Positions 1 through 7,894 of a stretch of 64,000 bases of DNA are shown piece after piece; the first letter of the stretch is position 1; each line of letters starts with the position of its first letter. The notes under the pieces were generated by a model. The model saw only the letters and a program-made list of their open reading frames with translations. It was not told the DNA's origin and did not search any database. The position numbers and the translations under genes are program-made. The DNA is from Terrimicrobium sacchariphilum (GTDB lineage: Bacteria > Verrucomicrobiota > Verrucomicrobiia > Chthoniobacterales > Terrimicrobiaceae). The stretch is taken from positions 1,054,001 through 1,118,000 of the forward strand of contig NZ_BDCO01000002.1 of assembly GCF_001613545.1 (NCBI RefSeq), written 5' to 3'.

Positions 1-1586
1 CCCTCTCCGGCACCTCCGGCGGCAGCGGCGCCCTCGTGCTGGATGCCTCCACTCTCGATGTCGGTCTCTTCCTCACCATCGGCCAGAGCGGCAACGGCAC
101 CGCCACCATTTCCAATGGCAGCACGCTTACCGCCGACTCCATCGTCGTCTCCGGCGAGTCCCCCGCGCCCGCCTCCTCCCTCACTGTGACCGACTCCACC
201 ATCATCGCCGGGCAGATCGCCGGCATGAGCAATGGCAGCGCCTCCTTTGCCGACTCCACCATCCGCGTCACGGAGGACAATGCCGCCTACTTCCTCGGGC
301 TCAACGAGGTCTCCCTGCTCGGCGCCAGCAATACCTTTGATACCCGGCAGTATCACATCAGCACGAGTACCGCCCTGCTCGGCACCGCCCGCCTCATCAA
401 GACCGGCGCTGGCAGCCTCGCCCTCCTCGGCGCCAGCAGCTACTCGGGAGGCACCTACCTCCAGCAGGGCGAGATCGTGGTAAACAATGCCTCCTCCCTC
501 GGCACCGGCGCTCTTGAGATGGACACCAGCGAACTCCGCTCCACCGCCACCGCCACGCTCGCCGTCACCGAGCTCACCGTGAATGCCGCCCAGGCCGCCA
601 CGTTCTCCACCGCCGCCTCCACCACGCTCACGCTCGACCTGGCGTCTCTGGACCTCGGCGACGACGCCACCCTCCGCTTCGGCAGCGCAGGCAATACCGG
701 CACGATCCTCTTCGGGGCCGACACGGTGAACGCCACGCCCGGCGGCACCGGGATTCTCAGCCTGGAATACGGCACCCTCACCGCCACCGACGCCGCCCTC
801 GGCGCCATCGCCTCGCGCGTGAGCAAGGTCTTTGTCAAAGACGGCGCCGTGCTCAACTTCAACGACCAGTCCTCCTCCGTCGACATCGGCATCCTCGAGG
901 GCGACGGTATCCTCACCACCGGCAACAGCGTCCAGACGACCGTCACCGTCCGCTCCGGCCGCTTCGGCGGCCAGCTGGCCACCCCCGGCCAGATCGTGAA
1001 GGAAGGCTCCGGCACCCTCACCCTCTCCGGCGCACCGCAGATCTCGGATGGCATCACCGTGAATGCCGGAACCCTCCTCGTGAATGGCGCGGCCAGCAGC
1101 GATGTCTTCGTCACCGATGGCACCCTCGGCGGCACCGGCTCAGCCGATGTCATCACCCTCCAGGGCGGCACGATGAATCCCGGCGAGATCGGCGAGGCCG
1201 GCACCTTCACCGCCGATTCTCTCGTCTGGGTCGATGGCGACATGGTCTTTGACCTGGGCGCCACCCCTGCCGCCTCCGACCAGCTCATCCTCACCGGCGG
1301 CCTCTACGGCCAGGGCACGACCTACAGCTTCCTCTTCAATCTCGCCCCCGGCGCCGTCCTGAATACCACCTACACCCTCATCACGTTCGGCAGCCAGGAC
1401 ATCGCCTTGAACGCCTTCACCATCGCAAATACCGACGGCCTCGACGGCACCTTTGCCTACAACGGCTCCGCCCTCGAGTTCACCCTCACCGCCATCCCCG
1501 AGCCCGGCAGCCTGCTGTTGGCGGGAGCGGGATTGGCTGTCATGGCGATCAGTCGGTTCCGAAAGCGTAAGTCCCCAAGCGCTTAA
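1..1586 (+). CDS. PEP-CTERM autotransporter-type beta-strand repeat protein, 5' end missing
   Basis: The frame is open from base 3, so the gene begins left of the window; the GTG at 36 is probably internal. The visible 520 or so residues are rich in Gly, Ser, Thr and Ala. They contain at least two autotransporter-associated beta-strand (PATR-like) units, with cores KTGAGSLALLGASSYSGGT and KEGSGTLTLSGAPQISDGIT. The last 30 residues are a PEP-CTERM sorting tail: IPEPGSLLLAGAGLAV, a hydrophobic stretch, then RFRKRK. By family knowledge such proteins are exported, cleaved by an exosortase and placed on the surface or in the extracellular matrix. No enzyme motif is visible and the ligand is unknown. 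It is followed by a 309-base gap and a convergent gene. Confidence 0.85.
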   Translation, partial: LSGTSGGSGALVLDASTLDVGLFLTIGQSGNGTATISNGSTLTADSIVVSGESPAPASSLTVTDSTIIAGQIAGMSNGSASFADSTIRVTEDNAAYFLGLNEVSLLGASNTFDTRQYHISTSTALLGTARLIKTGAGSLALLGASSYSGGTYLQQGEIVVNNASSLGTGALEMDTSELRSTATATLAVTELTVNAAQAATFSTAASTTLTLDLASLDLGDDATLRFGSAGNTGTILFGADTVNATPGGTGILSLEYGTLTATDAALGAIASRVSKVFVKDGAVLNFNDQSSSVDIGILEGDGILTTGNSVQTTVTVRSGRFGGQLATPGQIVKEGSGTLTLSGAPQISDGITVNAGTLLVNGAASSDVFVTDGTLGGTGSADVITLQGGTMNPGEIGEAGTFTADSLVWVDGDMVFDLGATPAASDQLILTGGLYGQGTTYSFLFNLAPGAVLNTTYTLITFGSQDIALNAFTIANTDGLDGTFAYNGSALEFTLTAIPEPGSLLLAGAGLAVMAISRFRKRKSPSA

Positions 1587-1895
1587 GAAATAGCGGGAAA
1601 GGTGTCAGGCGTGTAATATCCGTTTTCGCGAAGCGTGCAGGCTGTGATCCGGTGCTTCACGGACAAAGGCACTGCGATCTGGAGATTTCCTGCGCAGCCC
1701 CCCGCCATGGAACATCGCCTCGGATGCCTTCGCCAGTGGAACGCCGCTGCGAAGCGGGTTGGGCATGCGACTGCTTTTGGCCCTGTCGTTTCGCGCCACA
1801 GCATCCCACGGCAAGGGCGATGAGGCCATACCGTCGGATGTGCGCTCGGATGGATGGTGTGCCGAGTCGGTCCTCGAGTCGACGGCGGGTGCTCT
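1587..1895. other. Intergenic stretch without a recognisable gene
   Basis: This 309-base stretch lies between the stop codons of two convergent genes. Several short frames cross it on both strands, but they have arginine/cysteine-rich, low-complexity translations and no family motif. No strong stem followed by a T-run was seen. Confidence 0.6.
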
Positions 1896-2792
1896 TCAAT
1901 GGGTGCCGATCGGTTCCTCGGATTGCGCTGCGCACAGGCCGCGCTTCGTCCGGCGACCGACAAAATCCATGAACATCTTTCCCTCCCGGGTCCAGTCCTC
2001 GGACTGACCTGCGTCGATGGCCTGCGTCACGTTTAGCCCGCTCCGGTAGAGCAGCTTGTAGGCTCGCTTTACGTTGGCGCGGTTCTCGGTGCCGATGCCC
2101 TTGCGCTTCATCCCGATGGCGTTGATGCCGCACACCCTGTTGATGATTGCTCCGACGGTGAAGGGAGGAATGTCTTTGCTCCAGGCGGTGCCGCCACGGA
2201 TCATGCACATCGCGCCGATGCGCAGGAACTGGTGAAAGACCGATGCGCCACCGAGAACGATGTCGTCCGCGGCGTCCACGTAACCGGCGAGGAGGCAGTT
2301 ATTCGCAAAGATGTTGCGGTCTCCGATGGAGACATTGTGGCCGAGATGCACGCCGGCCATCAGCAGGTTGCCATGCCCGACCCGGGTCGATGTTCCTTCC
2401 TTCGATCCGCGATGAATGGTGACGTATTCGCGAAACACGTTGTCGTTTCCGATGACGACTCCGCTGGAGATCGAGTCGTTGTGCGCGAGATCCTGGGGGG
2501 GCGATCCGATCACCGCGCCGTAACCGATCACATTTCGGTCGCCGATGGTGACTTTGTTGGTCAGGACGGAGTGCGCCTGGATGACGCAGTCGCTGCCGAC
2601 GGTCACTCCGTCCTCCACGATGGCGTACGGTCCGATTTCAAGATTCTCTCCCAGTCGCGCAGAGGAGCCGACGATCGCCGTAGGATGGATTTTCAAATTC
2701 GTGTCTGCGGGATCAATGCCCCGTGGCTTCGCTGGCGGTATATAGTCATCACGCCCAACTAAATCCACCCGATATATTTTGGAAATTATCAT
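1896..2792 (-). CDS. LpxA-like acyl-ACP--UDP-N-acetylglucosamine O-acyltransferase (left-handed beta-helix)
   Basis: The 298-residue protein starts KIHPTAIVGSSARLGENLEI at residue 34 and runs through hexapeptide repeats typical of LpxA. The segment LLMAGVHLGHNVSIG (143-157) keeps both histidines of the LpxA active-site loop (H149, H152; H152 aligns with the catalytic His). SVFHQFLRIGAMC and the C-terminal helix AYKLLYRSGLNVTQAI also match the family. LpxA transfers a 3-hydroxyacyl chain to UDP-GlcNAc in lipid A synthesis. An N-terminal extension of about 30 residues and the absence of lpxC/lpxD/fabZ neighbours suggest a paralogue rather than the housekeeping copy. ATG 2792 is preferred; ATG 2828 would add 12 residues. 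The reading frame stays open far upstream into the LysR gene, but that part is antisense shadow. Confidence 0.82.
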   Translation of the reverse strand: MIISKIYRVDLVGRDDYIPPAKPRGIDPADTNLKIHPTAIVGSSARLGENLEIGPYAIVEDGVTVGSDCVIQAHSVLTNKVTIGDRNVIGYGAVIGSPPQDLAHNDSISSGVVIGNDNVFREYVTIHRGSKEGTSTRVGHGNLLMAGVHLGHNVSIGDRNIFANNCLLAGYVDAADDIVLGGASVFHQFLRIGAMCMIRGGTAWSKDIPPFTVGAIINRVCGINAIGMKRKGIGTENRANVKRAYKLLYRSGLNVTQAIDAGQSEDWTREGKMFMDFVGRRTKRGLCAAQSEEPIGTH

Positions 2793-2831
2793 TATCTTTT
2801 CATCATTCTGATTTTCAGATAGATTCATGGG
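2793..2831. promoter_or_regulatory. Divergent promoter region, LpxA-like gene / lysR-type gene
   Basis: Only 39 bases separate the two start codons. The segment from about 2750 is strikingly AT-rich compared with its surroundings. LysR proteins commonly act from such divergent gaps, so control of the acyltransferase and autoregulation are plausible. No T-N11-A site stood out convincingly. Confidence 0.45.
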
Positions 2832-3863
2832 ATGGAACTCCGCCATCTCCGCTACTTTGTGAGCGTCGCCGAGGAGTTGAGCTTTCTCGGGGCGGCCCGG
2901 CGGATGAACGTCTCGCAGCCTCCGCTCAGCCAGGCGATCAAAGAGCTGGAGGAGGAACTGGGCGCCCGCCTGTTTAACCGGACGAGCCGCAAGGTGGAAT
3001 TGACTGACGCCGGGCTGTTTCTGCTTTCCCGGGCGCGGAGCATCCTGGCGCAGATCAGTCGCACCGGAGTGGAGCTTCAGCTGCTCCAGCAGAAGAAAGA
3101 GGTCCTGCGCATCGGTTTTGTTCGGCCCATTTCGATTCTCCCGCCTTCGATGAAGGCGTTTCGATCGAAATTCCCGGACGTTCATTTGACCCTCGTCCCT
3201 TCGTCGAACAGGAACTCCCGCGATTTTCTTACCAATGACGAGGCCGATGCAAATATCGGCGCCTACCTCCCTCCCGACGCCCAGATCGACTCCGTACTGT
3301 GGGCGGAGATGACCCTGCAGGCCATCGTACCCGATTCCCACCCCCTGGCCGGTCGCGCGGAGGTGACGATGAAGGACCTGGCCGATTATCCGCTCCTCCT
3401 GCCCGGATTGTCGAACCCGACGCACATGGGCCGCGAGATTCTGCAATTCTGCCGCCAGTCGCGCTTTTTTGATCCGGCGACGACCGTTCATTGCGACGAC
3501 CTCGATGTTCTCCTGGCGATGGTGGAATCCGAGGCGGGTATCGGCATCGTGCATGGACTTCACTTGAATCGCGCCCCGGGAGAGCACTCGCCCAAGAAAC
3601 CGGGCCCCTGGGTGCCGATCCTCATCAGCGGCAAGACACCTCCGCTCCAGGTCGGCGTCATGTGGCGGAAGGATCGTGTCAGCCCGGCGCTTTCCGGATT
3701 GCTCGAGGAATTGGAATCCCGGCTCGGCGAGGTGGTCAGGGCCTGGGATGCCCAGCCGGGCCTCTCGCCCTTTCGCCGGGCGATCTCCTGGCATCCGATC
3801 CGGGCGAGGCAGAGGAGAACCCGGCATTCCCGGGGCGGGAGCGACGTCCGCGAGACGGGTTAG
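2832..3863 (+). CDS. LysR-family transcriptional regulator
   Basis: The protein has 343 residues. Residues 1-60 (MELRHLRYFVSVAEELSF, then NVSQPPLSQAIKELEEELG and LTDAG) are a textbook LysR winged helix-turn-helix. Residues about 90-300 form the substrate-binding-like effector domain, starting LRIGFVRPISILPP. The family norm is about 300 residues; here a basic tail of some 40 residues follows, rich in Arg, which may be a run-on of the frame. It is transcribed divergently from the LpxA-like gene 39 bases away, the usual arrangement for a LysR protein and its target. The effector cannot be predicted. Confidence 0.9.
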   Translation: MELRHLRYFVSVAEELSFLGAARRMNVSQPPLSQAIKELEEELGARLFNRTSRKVELTDAGLFLLSRARSILAQISRTGVELQLLQQKKEVLRIGFVRPISILPPSMKAFRSKFPDVHLTLVPSSNRNSRDFLTNDEADANIGAYLPPDAQIDSVLWAEMTLQAIVPDSHPLAGRAEVTMKDLADYPLLLPGLSNPTHMGREILQFCRQSRFFDPATTVHCDDLDVLLAMVESEAGIGIVHGLHLNRAPGEHSPKKPGPWVPILISGKTPPLQVGVMWRKDRVSPALSGLLEELESRLGEVVRAWDAQPGLSPFRRAISWHPIRARQRRTRHSRGGSDVRETG

Positions 3864-4027
3864 GCCTGTCGTGTTTCATTGCGGCGTTTCCTCGCGGAAC
3901 GGAGGAGGTAAGACATCACGGAGGGCGGCGGGCCGGATTTGTGGGGCGCTGTATTTTTGCCGTCGTGCGGCCCGATGACTATGGCCGGTCGCTGCTCCGG
4001 TTATGCGCTCCCAAGCGGCGGTCGATC

Positions 4028-4060
4028 CCATGAATGCGGCAGAAATTCCATGAATCCGGC
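4028..4060. repeat. Direct repeat CCATGAATSCGGC, 20-base period
   Basis: CCATGAATGCGGC (4028-4040) recurs as CCATGAATCCGGC (4048-4060), 12 of 13 bases identical. The starts are exactly 20 bases apart, about two helical turns, as expected for an activator dimer binding direct repeats. It lies 38 bases before a candidate -35 box. The regulator is unknown. Confidence 0.45.
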
Positions 4061-4097
4061 GGGCCAATAAATACCAGGAATCACCCGCTCCTGGGGG

Positions 4098-4126
4098 TTG
4101 ACTCTGCTCGCGGGCAGGAATATCTG
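4098..4126 (+). promoter_or_regulatory. Candidate promoter for the 4179 PEP-CTERM gene
   Basis: TTGACT (4098-4103) is followed after 17 bases by TATCTG (4121-4126). The -35 box is good and the -10 box moderate. A second direct repeat, TTAACCAA at 4137-4144 and 4155-4162 (18-base period), lies downstream of the presumed start point. Confidence 0.3.
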
Positions 4127-4136
4127 GCGACTCGAT

Positions 4137-4162
4137 TTAACCAAGAAATCCCAATTAACCAA
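4137..4162. repeat. Direct repeat TTAACCAA, 18-base period
   Basis: TTAACCAA at 4137-4144 and 4155-4162 are identical, separated by GAAATCCCAA. They sit in the AT-rich leader just before the ATG at 4179, a possible operator or translational control element. Confidence 0.35.
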
Positions 4163-4178
4163 AATCGAAATATTAGAT

Positions 4179-4943
4179 ATGAATCGATTCTCTGTTGTCC
4201 TTAGGAAGCATGGCGCAGGCGTCGCACTGAAGGCGGTGCTTTGCCTCGTTGCGGCCGTGACGGCATTGATTGGCTCGGCACCATCGGCGCAGAGTGCGGA
4301 TGCATTGATCAACCTCCAGTTTGGCGGCAGCGACGCCACGGCCTACACCGGCGCAGCGGTGATCGGGAGCGAGGGGGACTTTTGGAACCTGAAGACCGGA
4401 GGCAGCAAGACGAATACAAGCCTGCTAAGCTCCACCGGCGCAAACACGGGTGTCACGGTTTCCTTTACGTCGCAGTATTTTGGCGCGGTGTCTCCGGATC
4501 AACCGGGCAGCTTCGGTTTCTATGGTACCTCATATGCGGACCTGATGCAGGGTTATATATATGCCTTCGATGGTACGCCTCGCAGCATCAGTTTTTCCGG
4601 TCTCGCGGCGAGTTCCTCCTACAGTGTCTACGTCTATACCCAGGGTGACTCCGGTGCGACCGACCGGCAGCTGACCATTACAACGAACGGAACGACGTAC
4701 ACCGCGCTGCCGAGCGTGGCGACGGAGAGTACCTTCGTGGCCAGCCAGAACTATCTTGCCCTTACCGGCATCTCGGATGCGCAGGGCGTGCTCACGCTCA
4801 CGTACAACTTTGCCGCAGGTGAGGCGAATATCAACGCCGTCCAGGTTAATGGCCCGGTCGCCGTGCCGGAACCCTCCACCTGCCTGCTGCTGGGGGTCTC
4901 TGCCATCGCGGGGATCGGCCTCTTGCGCCGCCGCCGGAGCTGA
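4179..4943 (+). CDS. PEP-CTERM secreted protein, unknown function
   Basis: The 254-residue protein has an N-terminal signal peptide (hydrophobic core LKAVLCLVAAVTALIGSAPS, likely cut after SAQSA). A beta-rich domain follows, starting with INLQFGG. The C-terminus is a PEP-CTERM tail: VPEPSTCLLLGVSAIAGIGL, then RRRR. The ATG at 4179 was chosen because the hydrophobic core then sits correctly; the TTG at 4098 would put 27 charged residues ahead of it. The domain start recalls other short Verrucomicrobia/Planctomycete PEP-CTERM proteins, but I recognise no enzyme motif. The gene stands alone between repeats and a clear terminator. Confidence 0.85.
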   Translation: MNRFSVVLRKHGAGVALKAVLCLVAAVTALIGSAPSAQSADALINLQFGGSDATAYTGAAVIGSEGDFWNLKTGGSKTNTSLLSSTGANTGVTVSFTSQYFGAVSPDQPGSFGFYGTSYADLMQGYIYAFDGTPRSISFSGLAASSSYSVYVYTQGDSGATDRQLTITTNGTTYTALPSVATESTFVASQNYLALTGISDAQGVLTLTYNFAAGEANINAVQVNGPVAVPEPSTCLLLGVSAIAGIGLLRRRRS

Positions 4944-4963
4944 TACCGGATACTCTCCTCATC

Positions 4964-5004
4964 AAAGGGCGCTGGCTTGAGAAAGTCAGCGCCCTTTGTG
5001 TTTT
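4964..5004 (+). terminator. Rho-independent-like terminator
   Basis: AAAGGGCGCTG (4964-4974) pairs perfectly with CAGCGCCCTTT (4987-4997), giving an 11-bp stem, followed by the T-rich TTTGTGTTTT. It closes the PEP-CTERM gene ending at 4943. Confidence 0.8.
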
Positions 5005-5118
5005 GTCGTCGCGGTGCGAGCGAGCGGGTGGGTCGGCTCGCCAGAGACGGGCAGGCCGGCTCCGGCACCGGGTCTCGATGACGGGGAAACAGGCGGGAGC
5101 CGAGACACGGAAACCGGC

Positions 5119-6429
5119 ATGATATTCGGGACGAGGCCGACGGAATATTTCGTGGGCGGTGAGCATCTGGGGGCTTTTTTCCTGACCCGCGATGGGTATG
5201 GTGTCGGCGTGAAGCTCGGTGTATCGTTCGACCCGGACCGTCGCGATGGCCTTTTCTGGAGGCTGCAGGTTTTTGGCTGGGGCTTGACGCTGATCATCTC
5301 GGTGGCGATGACCAGCTACCTTTCGCTGGAGGACGGACTCGTCCTCTCGCTCTTCCGGACGGCGTTTGGCGTCGGGGTATCGACGTATCTCCTGCGCCCT
5401 TTGTACCGGGGCCTGCGCGCTTCCGGGCCGGTTATCACGCCCGTGCGGTTGTTCACGATCGTGGCGATCTGTCTGGCGCTGGGAGTGGCCGATACGATCA
5501 CGACGCTGGCGCTGGCCGACGTGCTGGGGGTGAGTCGGGTGATGGATGCGCTGCGCGAGGTCTTTAGCGTGAGCCTCCTCATGCGGGCGGCGTTGTATGC
5601 GTTTTGGAGCATCCTGTACTTTGGCATCCTTTCGCTGCTCGATGCCCGGCAGGAGCAACTGCGCGCTATCCGCACGGAGGCCGCCCTCCGCGCGGGAGAG
5701 CTGCAGTTGCTGCGCTCGCAGGTGAAGCTGCATTTTCTCTTCGATTCCATTTCCTCCGTGCTGGCCGCCTCGGATGACCCTCCGGCCGTGCGACGGCTCA
5801 CGCTGGCGCTTACGGATTATCTGCGCTTTGCGCTGCAGCGGCGCGCGGATTTTGAGCCGCTCGGCGTGGAGCTGGCGGCACTGGAGAGTTACCTGCGGGT
5901 GGAAAAGGCGCGGCTCGAGGAGGCGCTCGAGTATATGGTGGAGGTCGATCCCGGTGCGGGCGACGTGCTGGTGCCGGTATCGCTCATCCCGCCATTGCTG
6001 GAGAATGCCGTCCGTTACGGCCTGCTCGCCCCGATGCGCCCGCTGCGAGTGGAGATCGGCGCGGTGGTCGAGGGCGATACGCTCGTCCTTTCCGTGGTGA
6101 ACTCCGGCTATTGGGTGGAACCTGCGGAGAGCACTTCCCCGGGGTCCAGCCTCGCGAATCTCCGTCGCCGTCTCGAGCTGCTCTATGGTGATCGTGCCTC
6201 CCTCACGCTCACGCCGGGCGAGACGAGCGTGGCCGCGCGCATCTCTCTACCCGTCGTCCCGCCGTCGACGACCGCCGTACCAGCTGGCTCGGTCACTTCA
6301 AGGAGCGGCTCGCGGAGTGGACATCGGGCGGGGACGATGCCGTGCCGCGCATCCCCTCCGACGAATCTCTCGCGCCCATCCTCGCCGCCATTCTCGCCGG
6401 GGTGCCCACCATCCAGCCGGTGGCAGTAG
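5119..6429 (+). CDS. LytS/YehU-type sensor histidine kinase with an aberrant C-terminal run-on
   Basis: From ATG 5119 the protein has 436 residues. About four hydrophobic segments (residues 47-70, 80-95, 108-134, 150-174) form the membrane part. A His_kinase-type box LRSQVKLHFLFDSISSV (198-214) follows, with H205 as the expected phosphoacceptor, then the ATPase part with PPLLENAVRYG (291-301) and SLANLRRRLELLYG. The family consensus has HFLFN; here Asn is replaced by Asp. The normal domain ends near ISLPVV (375-380). The remaining 55 residues are a low-complexity Ser/Pro/Arg tail read out of frame through the GH4 remnant, so the original stop codon has been lost. No LytTR response regulator is adjacent, although one is usual. 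Confidence 0.8.
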   Translation: MIFGTRPTEYFVGGEHLGAFFLTRDGYGVGVKLGVSFDPDRRDGLFWRLQVFGWGLTLIISVAMTSYLSLEDGLVLSLFRTAFGVGVSTYLLRPLYRGLRASGPVITPVRLFTIVAICLALGVADTITTLALADVLGVSRVMDALREVFSVSLLMRAALYAFWSILYFGILSLLDARQEQLRAIRTEAALRAGELQLLRSQVKLHFLFDSISSVLAASDDPPAVRRLTLALTDYLRFALQRRADFEPLGVELAALESYLRVEKARLEEALEYMVEVDPGAGDVLVPVSLIPPLLENAVRYGLLAPMRPLRVEIGAVVEGDTLVLSVVNSGYWVEPAESTSPGSSLANLRRRLELLYGDRASLTLTPGETSVAARISLPVVPPSTTAVPAGSVTSRSGSRSGHRAGTMPCRASPPTNLSRPSSPPFSPGCPPSSRWQ

Positions 6430-6809
6430 CCAATACAGGTCAGGTGACCGGGCTTCCCACCGGGTCGGTCGTGGAAACCCTGGCCAGCTTTTCCCACAAC
6501 ATCCTCGCTCCGCACTCCTCGGGGCCGCTGCCGGAGTCCATCCGCGCGCTGGTGGAGAAGCATTGCCTCATCCAGGATCTCACGGTGGCCGCCGCGCTCA
6601 CCGGCGATCGCGAGAAGGCCCTCCAGGCCATGGTCGCCGACCCGCTGAACAGCCTCCTCGATTTCCGCGACATCTCGCACCTGCTCGATGATCTCCTCGA
6701 GGCAAACCGCGAACTGCTCCCGCAGTTCTTCGACGAGGCATCCTGTCCCGCCTCTCTGCTTGAGGGCAAGGTCGATCGGGACGTCGTTTTATCTGTCCAT
6801 GCTGCCTGA
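6270..6809 (+). pseudogene. 3' remnant of a GH4-family glycosidase gene, fused to the kinase gene
   Basis: In frame 3 the sequence from about 6270 reads RRTSWLGHFKERLAEW, then LAPILAAILAGVPTIQPVAV, NTGQVTGLPTGSVVET and a helical end including LTVAAALTGDREKALQAM and LLDDLLEANRELLPQF. This matches the C-terminal 180 residues of NAD-dependent family-4 alpha-glycosidases/alpha-galacturonidases. The N-terminal Rossmann domain and about 60 percent of the usual 430-480 residues are absent. Upstream, the same frame merges at 6255-6285 with the end of the histidine kinase, which is in frame 1. This looks like a deletion scar joining two genes. Whether any of it is translated is unknown. Confidence 0.7.
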
Positions 6810-6813
6810 CAAC

Positions 6814-6840
6814 AGGTCCGCTCCGTTCTGGAGCGGGCCT
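6814..6840. terminator. Hairpin between convergent gene ends
   Basis: AGGTCCGCTCC (6814-6824) pairs with GGAGCGGGCCT (6830-6840) with a single U-G wobble and a 5-base loop. It sits exactly between the stop of the GH4 remnant and the stop of the minus-strand dehydrogenase. No T-run follows on either strand, so intrinsic termination is uncertain. Confidence 0.45.
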
Positions 6841-7894
6841 AGGTGGATCGGTCGAAGGTCTCGAGCGTGATACGGGCGTGGACGGGTTCGCCTGCGAGAT
6901 AACGTTGGATGTTGGATAGCGCGAACTCTCCGCACCGGGGATGCTCGTCCGACGTGGGTCCGCCGATGTGCGGCGAGAGAATGGCGGAGTTGACGGAAAA
7001 CATCTCCGTCCTGCTCGTCACCGGCTCCTCGTGCACGACATCGAGCGCGACGCGCAGGCGACCGGACGCGGCCTCCTGTTTCAGCGCGGCTTCGTCCACG
7101 GTCAGGCCGCGGCCCACGTTGACAAAGACGGCATCATCCGGCAGGGAGGCCAGCAGATTGCGGGTGACGGAGAGCTGCGTGTGCGGGGTGAGAGCCTCAC
7201 ACTCAAATAGGATCTCGCTCTGCGCAAAAAGCTCTCCTAGCGAGGGCAGCGGCGTCGCGCCGTGGGCGAGAATGCACTCGGGAGGAACGCCATCGGAATA
7301 CACCGCCACGTCGACCCGGAAGGGATGAAGCAGATCCAGCAGGGCGCGGGCAATACGGCCAAATCCATGAATGCCCACCCGTCTGCCGTACAGCGATTTG
7401 GTTCTTAATACGAGGGCCGGATTTGCGCGGAGCGGGCCGTAGTCCCGGATGTAGGAGTGCCAGTCGGAGACATTGCGCAATGCGGCAAGGGCGAGCAGCA
7501 GCGCCTGTTCGGCGACTTGTTCGCACACCGCGCTGCCCCAGTTGCTGACGAGCCCGCCTTGCTCGATGAACCAGCGCGGCACCACATTGCGCACGGACCC
7601 GGCCAGATGGCAGACATAGCGAGGCAGCGGTTGCCCGGCGGCTGGCTCGGGCAGGAGGGGGGTGGACCAGCAGGCGATGATGATGGTCGGTTGAAAGCGG
7701 CGCAATACGCGGGGCCACGGCTCGGTGGTATCCAGCGGATCGTACCACTCCACGGCGACCTCGCCCATCGCGTCGGGATCGAGGCCGGGAAGGAAAAGCT
7801 CCTGCTCGCGACGGCTGATGGCAAAGAGCAGCCGCTCCGTGCGACAGGCGGTCGCCGAGGCGGGGGACGGCTGGCTTTGGTCGAGGGTTTTCAC
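6839..7894 (-). CDS. D-isomer-specific 2-hydroxyacid dehydrogenase
   Basis: The 351-residue protein fits the NAD(P)-dependent D-2-hydroxyacid dehydrogenase fold. The dinucleotide loop is GIHGFGRIA (174-182). The catalytic triad appears as R262 in VNVGRG, E290 in HEEP and H309 in SPHIGG. The family reduces 2-keto acids or oxidises D-2-hydroxyacids; in this sugar-catabolic context a glyoxylate/hydroxypyruvate-type or sugar-acid substrate is plausible. Its ATG overlaps the stop of the upstream symporter gene by 4 bases, so it is the last gene of the operon starting at 11791. The exact substrate cannot be read from the sequence. Confidence 0.88.
   Translation of the reverse strand: MKTLDQSQPSPASATACRTERLLFAISRREQELFLPGLDPDAMGEVAVEWYDPLDTTEPWPRVLRRFQPTIIIACWSTPLLPEPAAGQPLPRYVCHLAGSVRNVVPRWFIEQGGLVSNWGSAVCEQVAEQALLLALAALRNVSDWHSYIRDYGPLRANPALVLRTKSLYGRRVGIHGFGRIARALLDLLHPFRVDVAVYSDGVPPECILAHGATPLPSLGELFAQSEILFECEALTPHTQLSVTRNLLASLPDDAVFVNVGRGLTVDEAALKQEAASGRLRVALDVVHEEPVTSRTEMFSVNSAILSPHIGGPTSDEHPRCGEFALSNIQRYLAGEPVHARITLETFDRST

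Larger units (their letters stand above)
3864..4178. other. Leader region of the 4179 PEP-CTERM gene, with tandem repeats
   Basis: This 315-base stretch between the LysR gene and the next PEP-CTERM gene has no credible gene. It carries two pairs of short direct repeats and one candidate sigma-70-like promoter, listed separately. The base composition turns AT-rich after 4130. Confidence 0.6.

Noticed and set aside
1605-2208. Short open frames in and beside the 1587-1895 gap
   Set aside because: Their translations are low complexity, overlap one another in several frames and have no ribosome site.
2829-3827. N-terminal 330 residues of the open frame that continues into the LpxA-like gene
   Set aside because: It is antisense to a clear LysR gene, has no family resemblance and is Arg/His-rich. 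The acyltransferase domain begins after residue 30 of the chosen start.
4996-5118. Upstream extension of the histidine kinase from TTG 4996
   Set aside because: It begins inside the terminator stem and encodes a Pro/Gly-rich stretch unlike the membrane start of the family.
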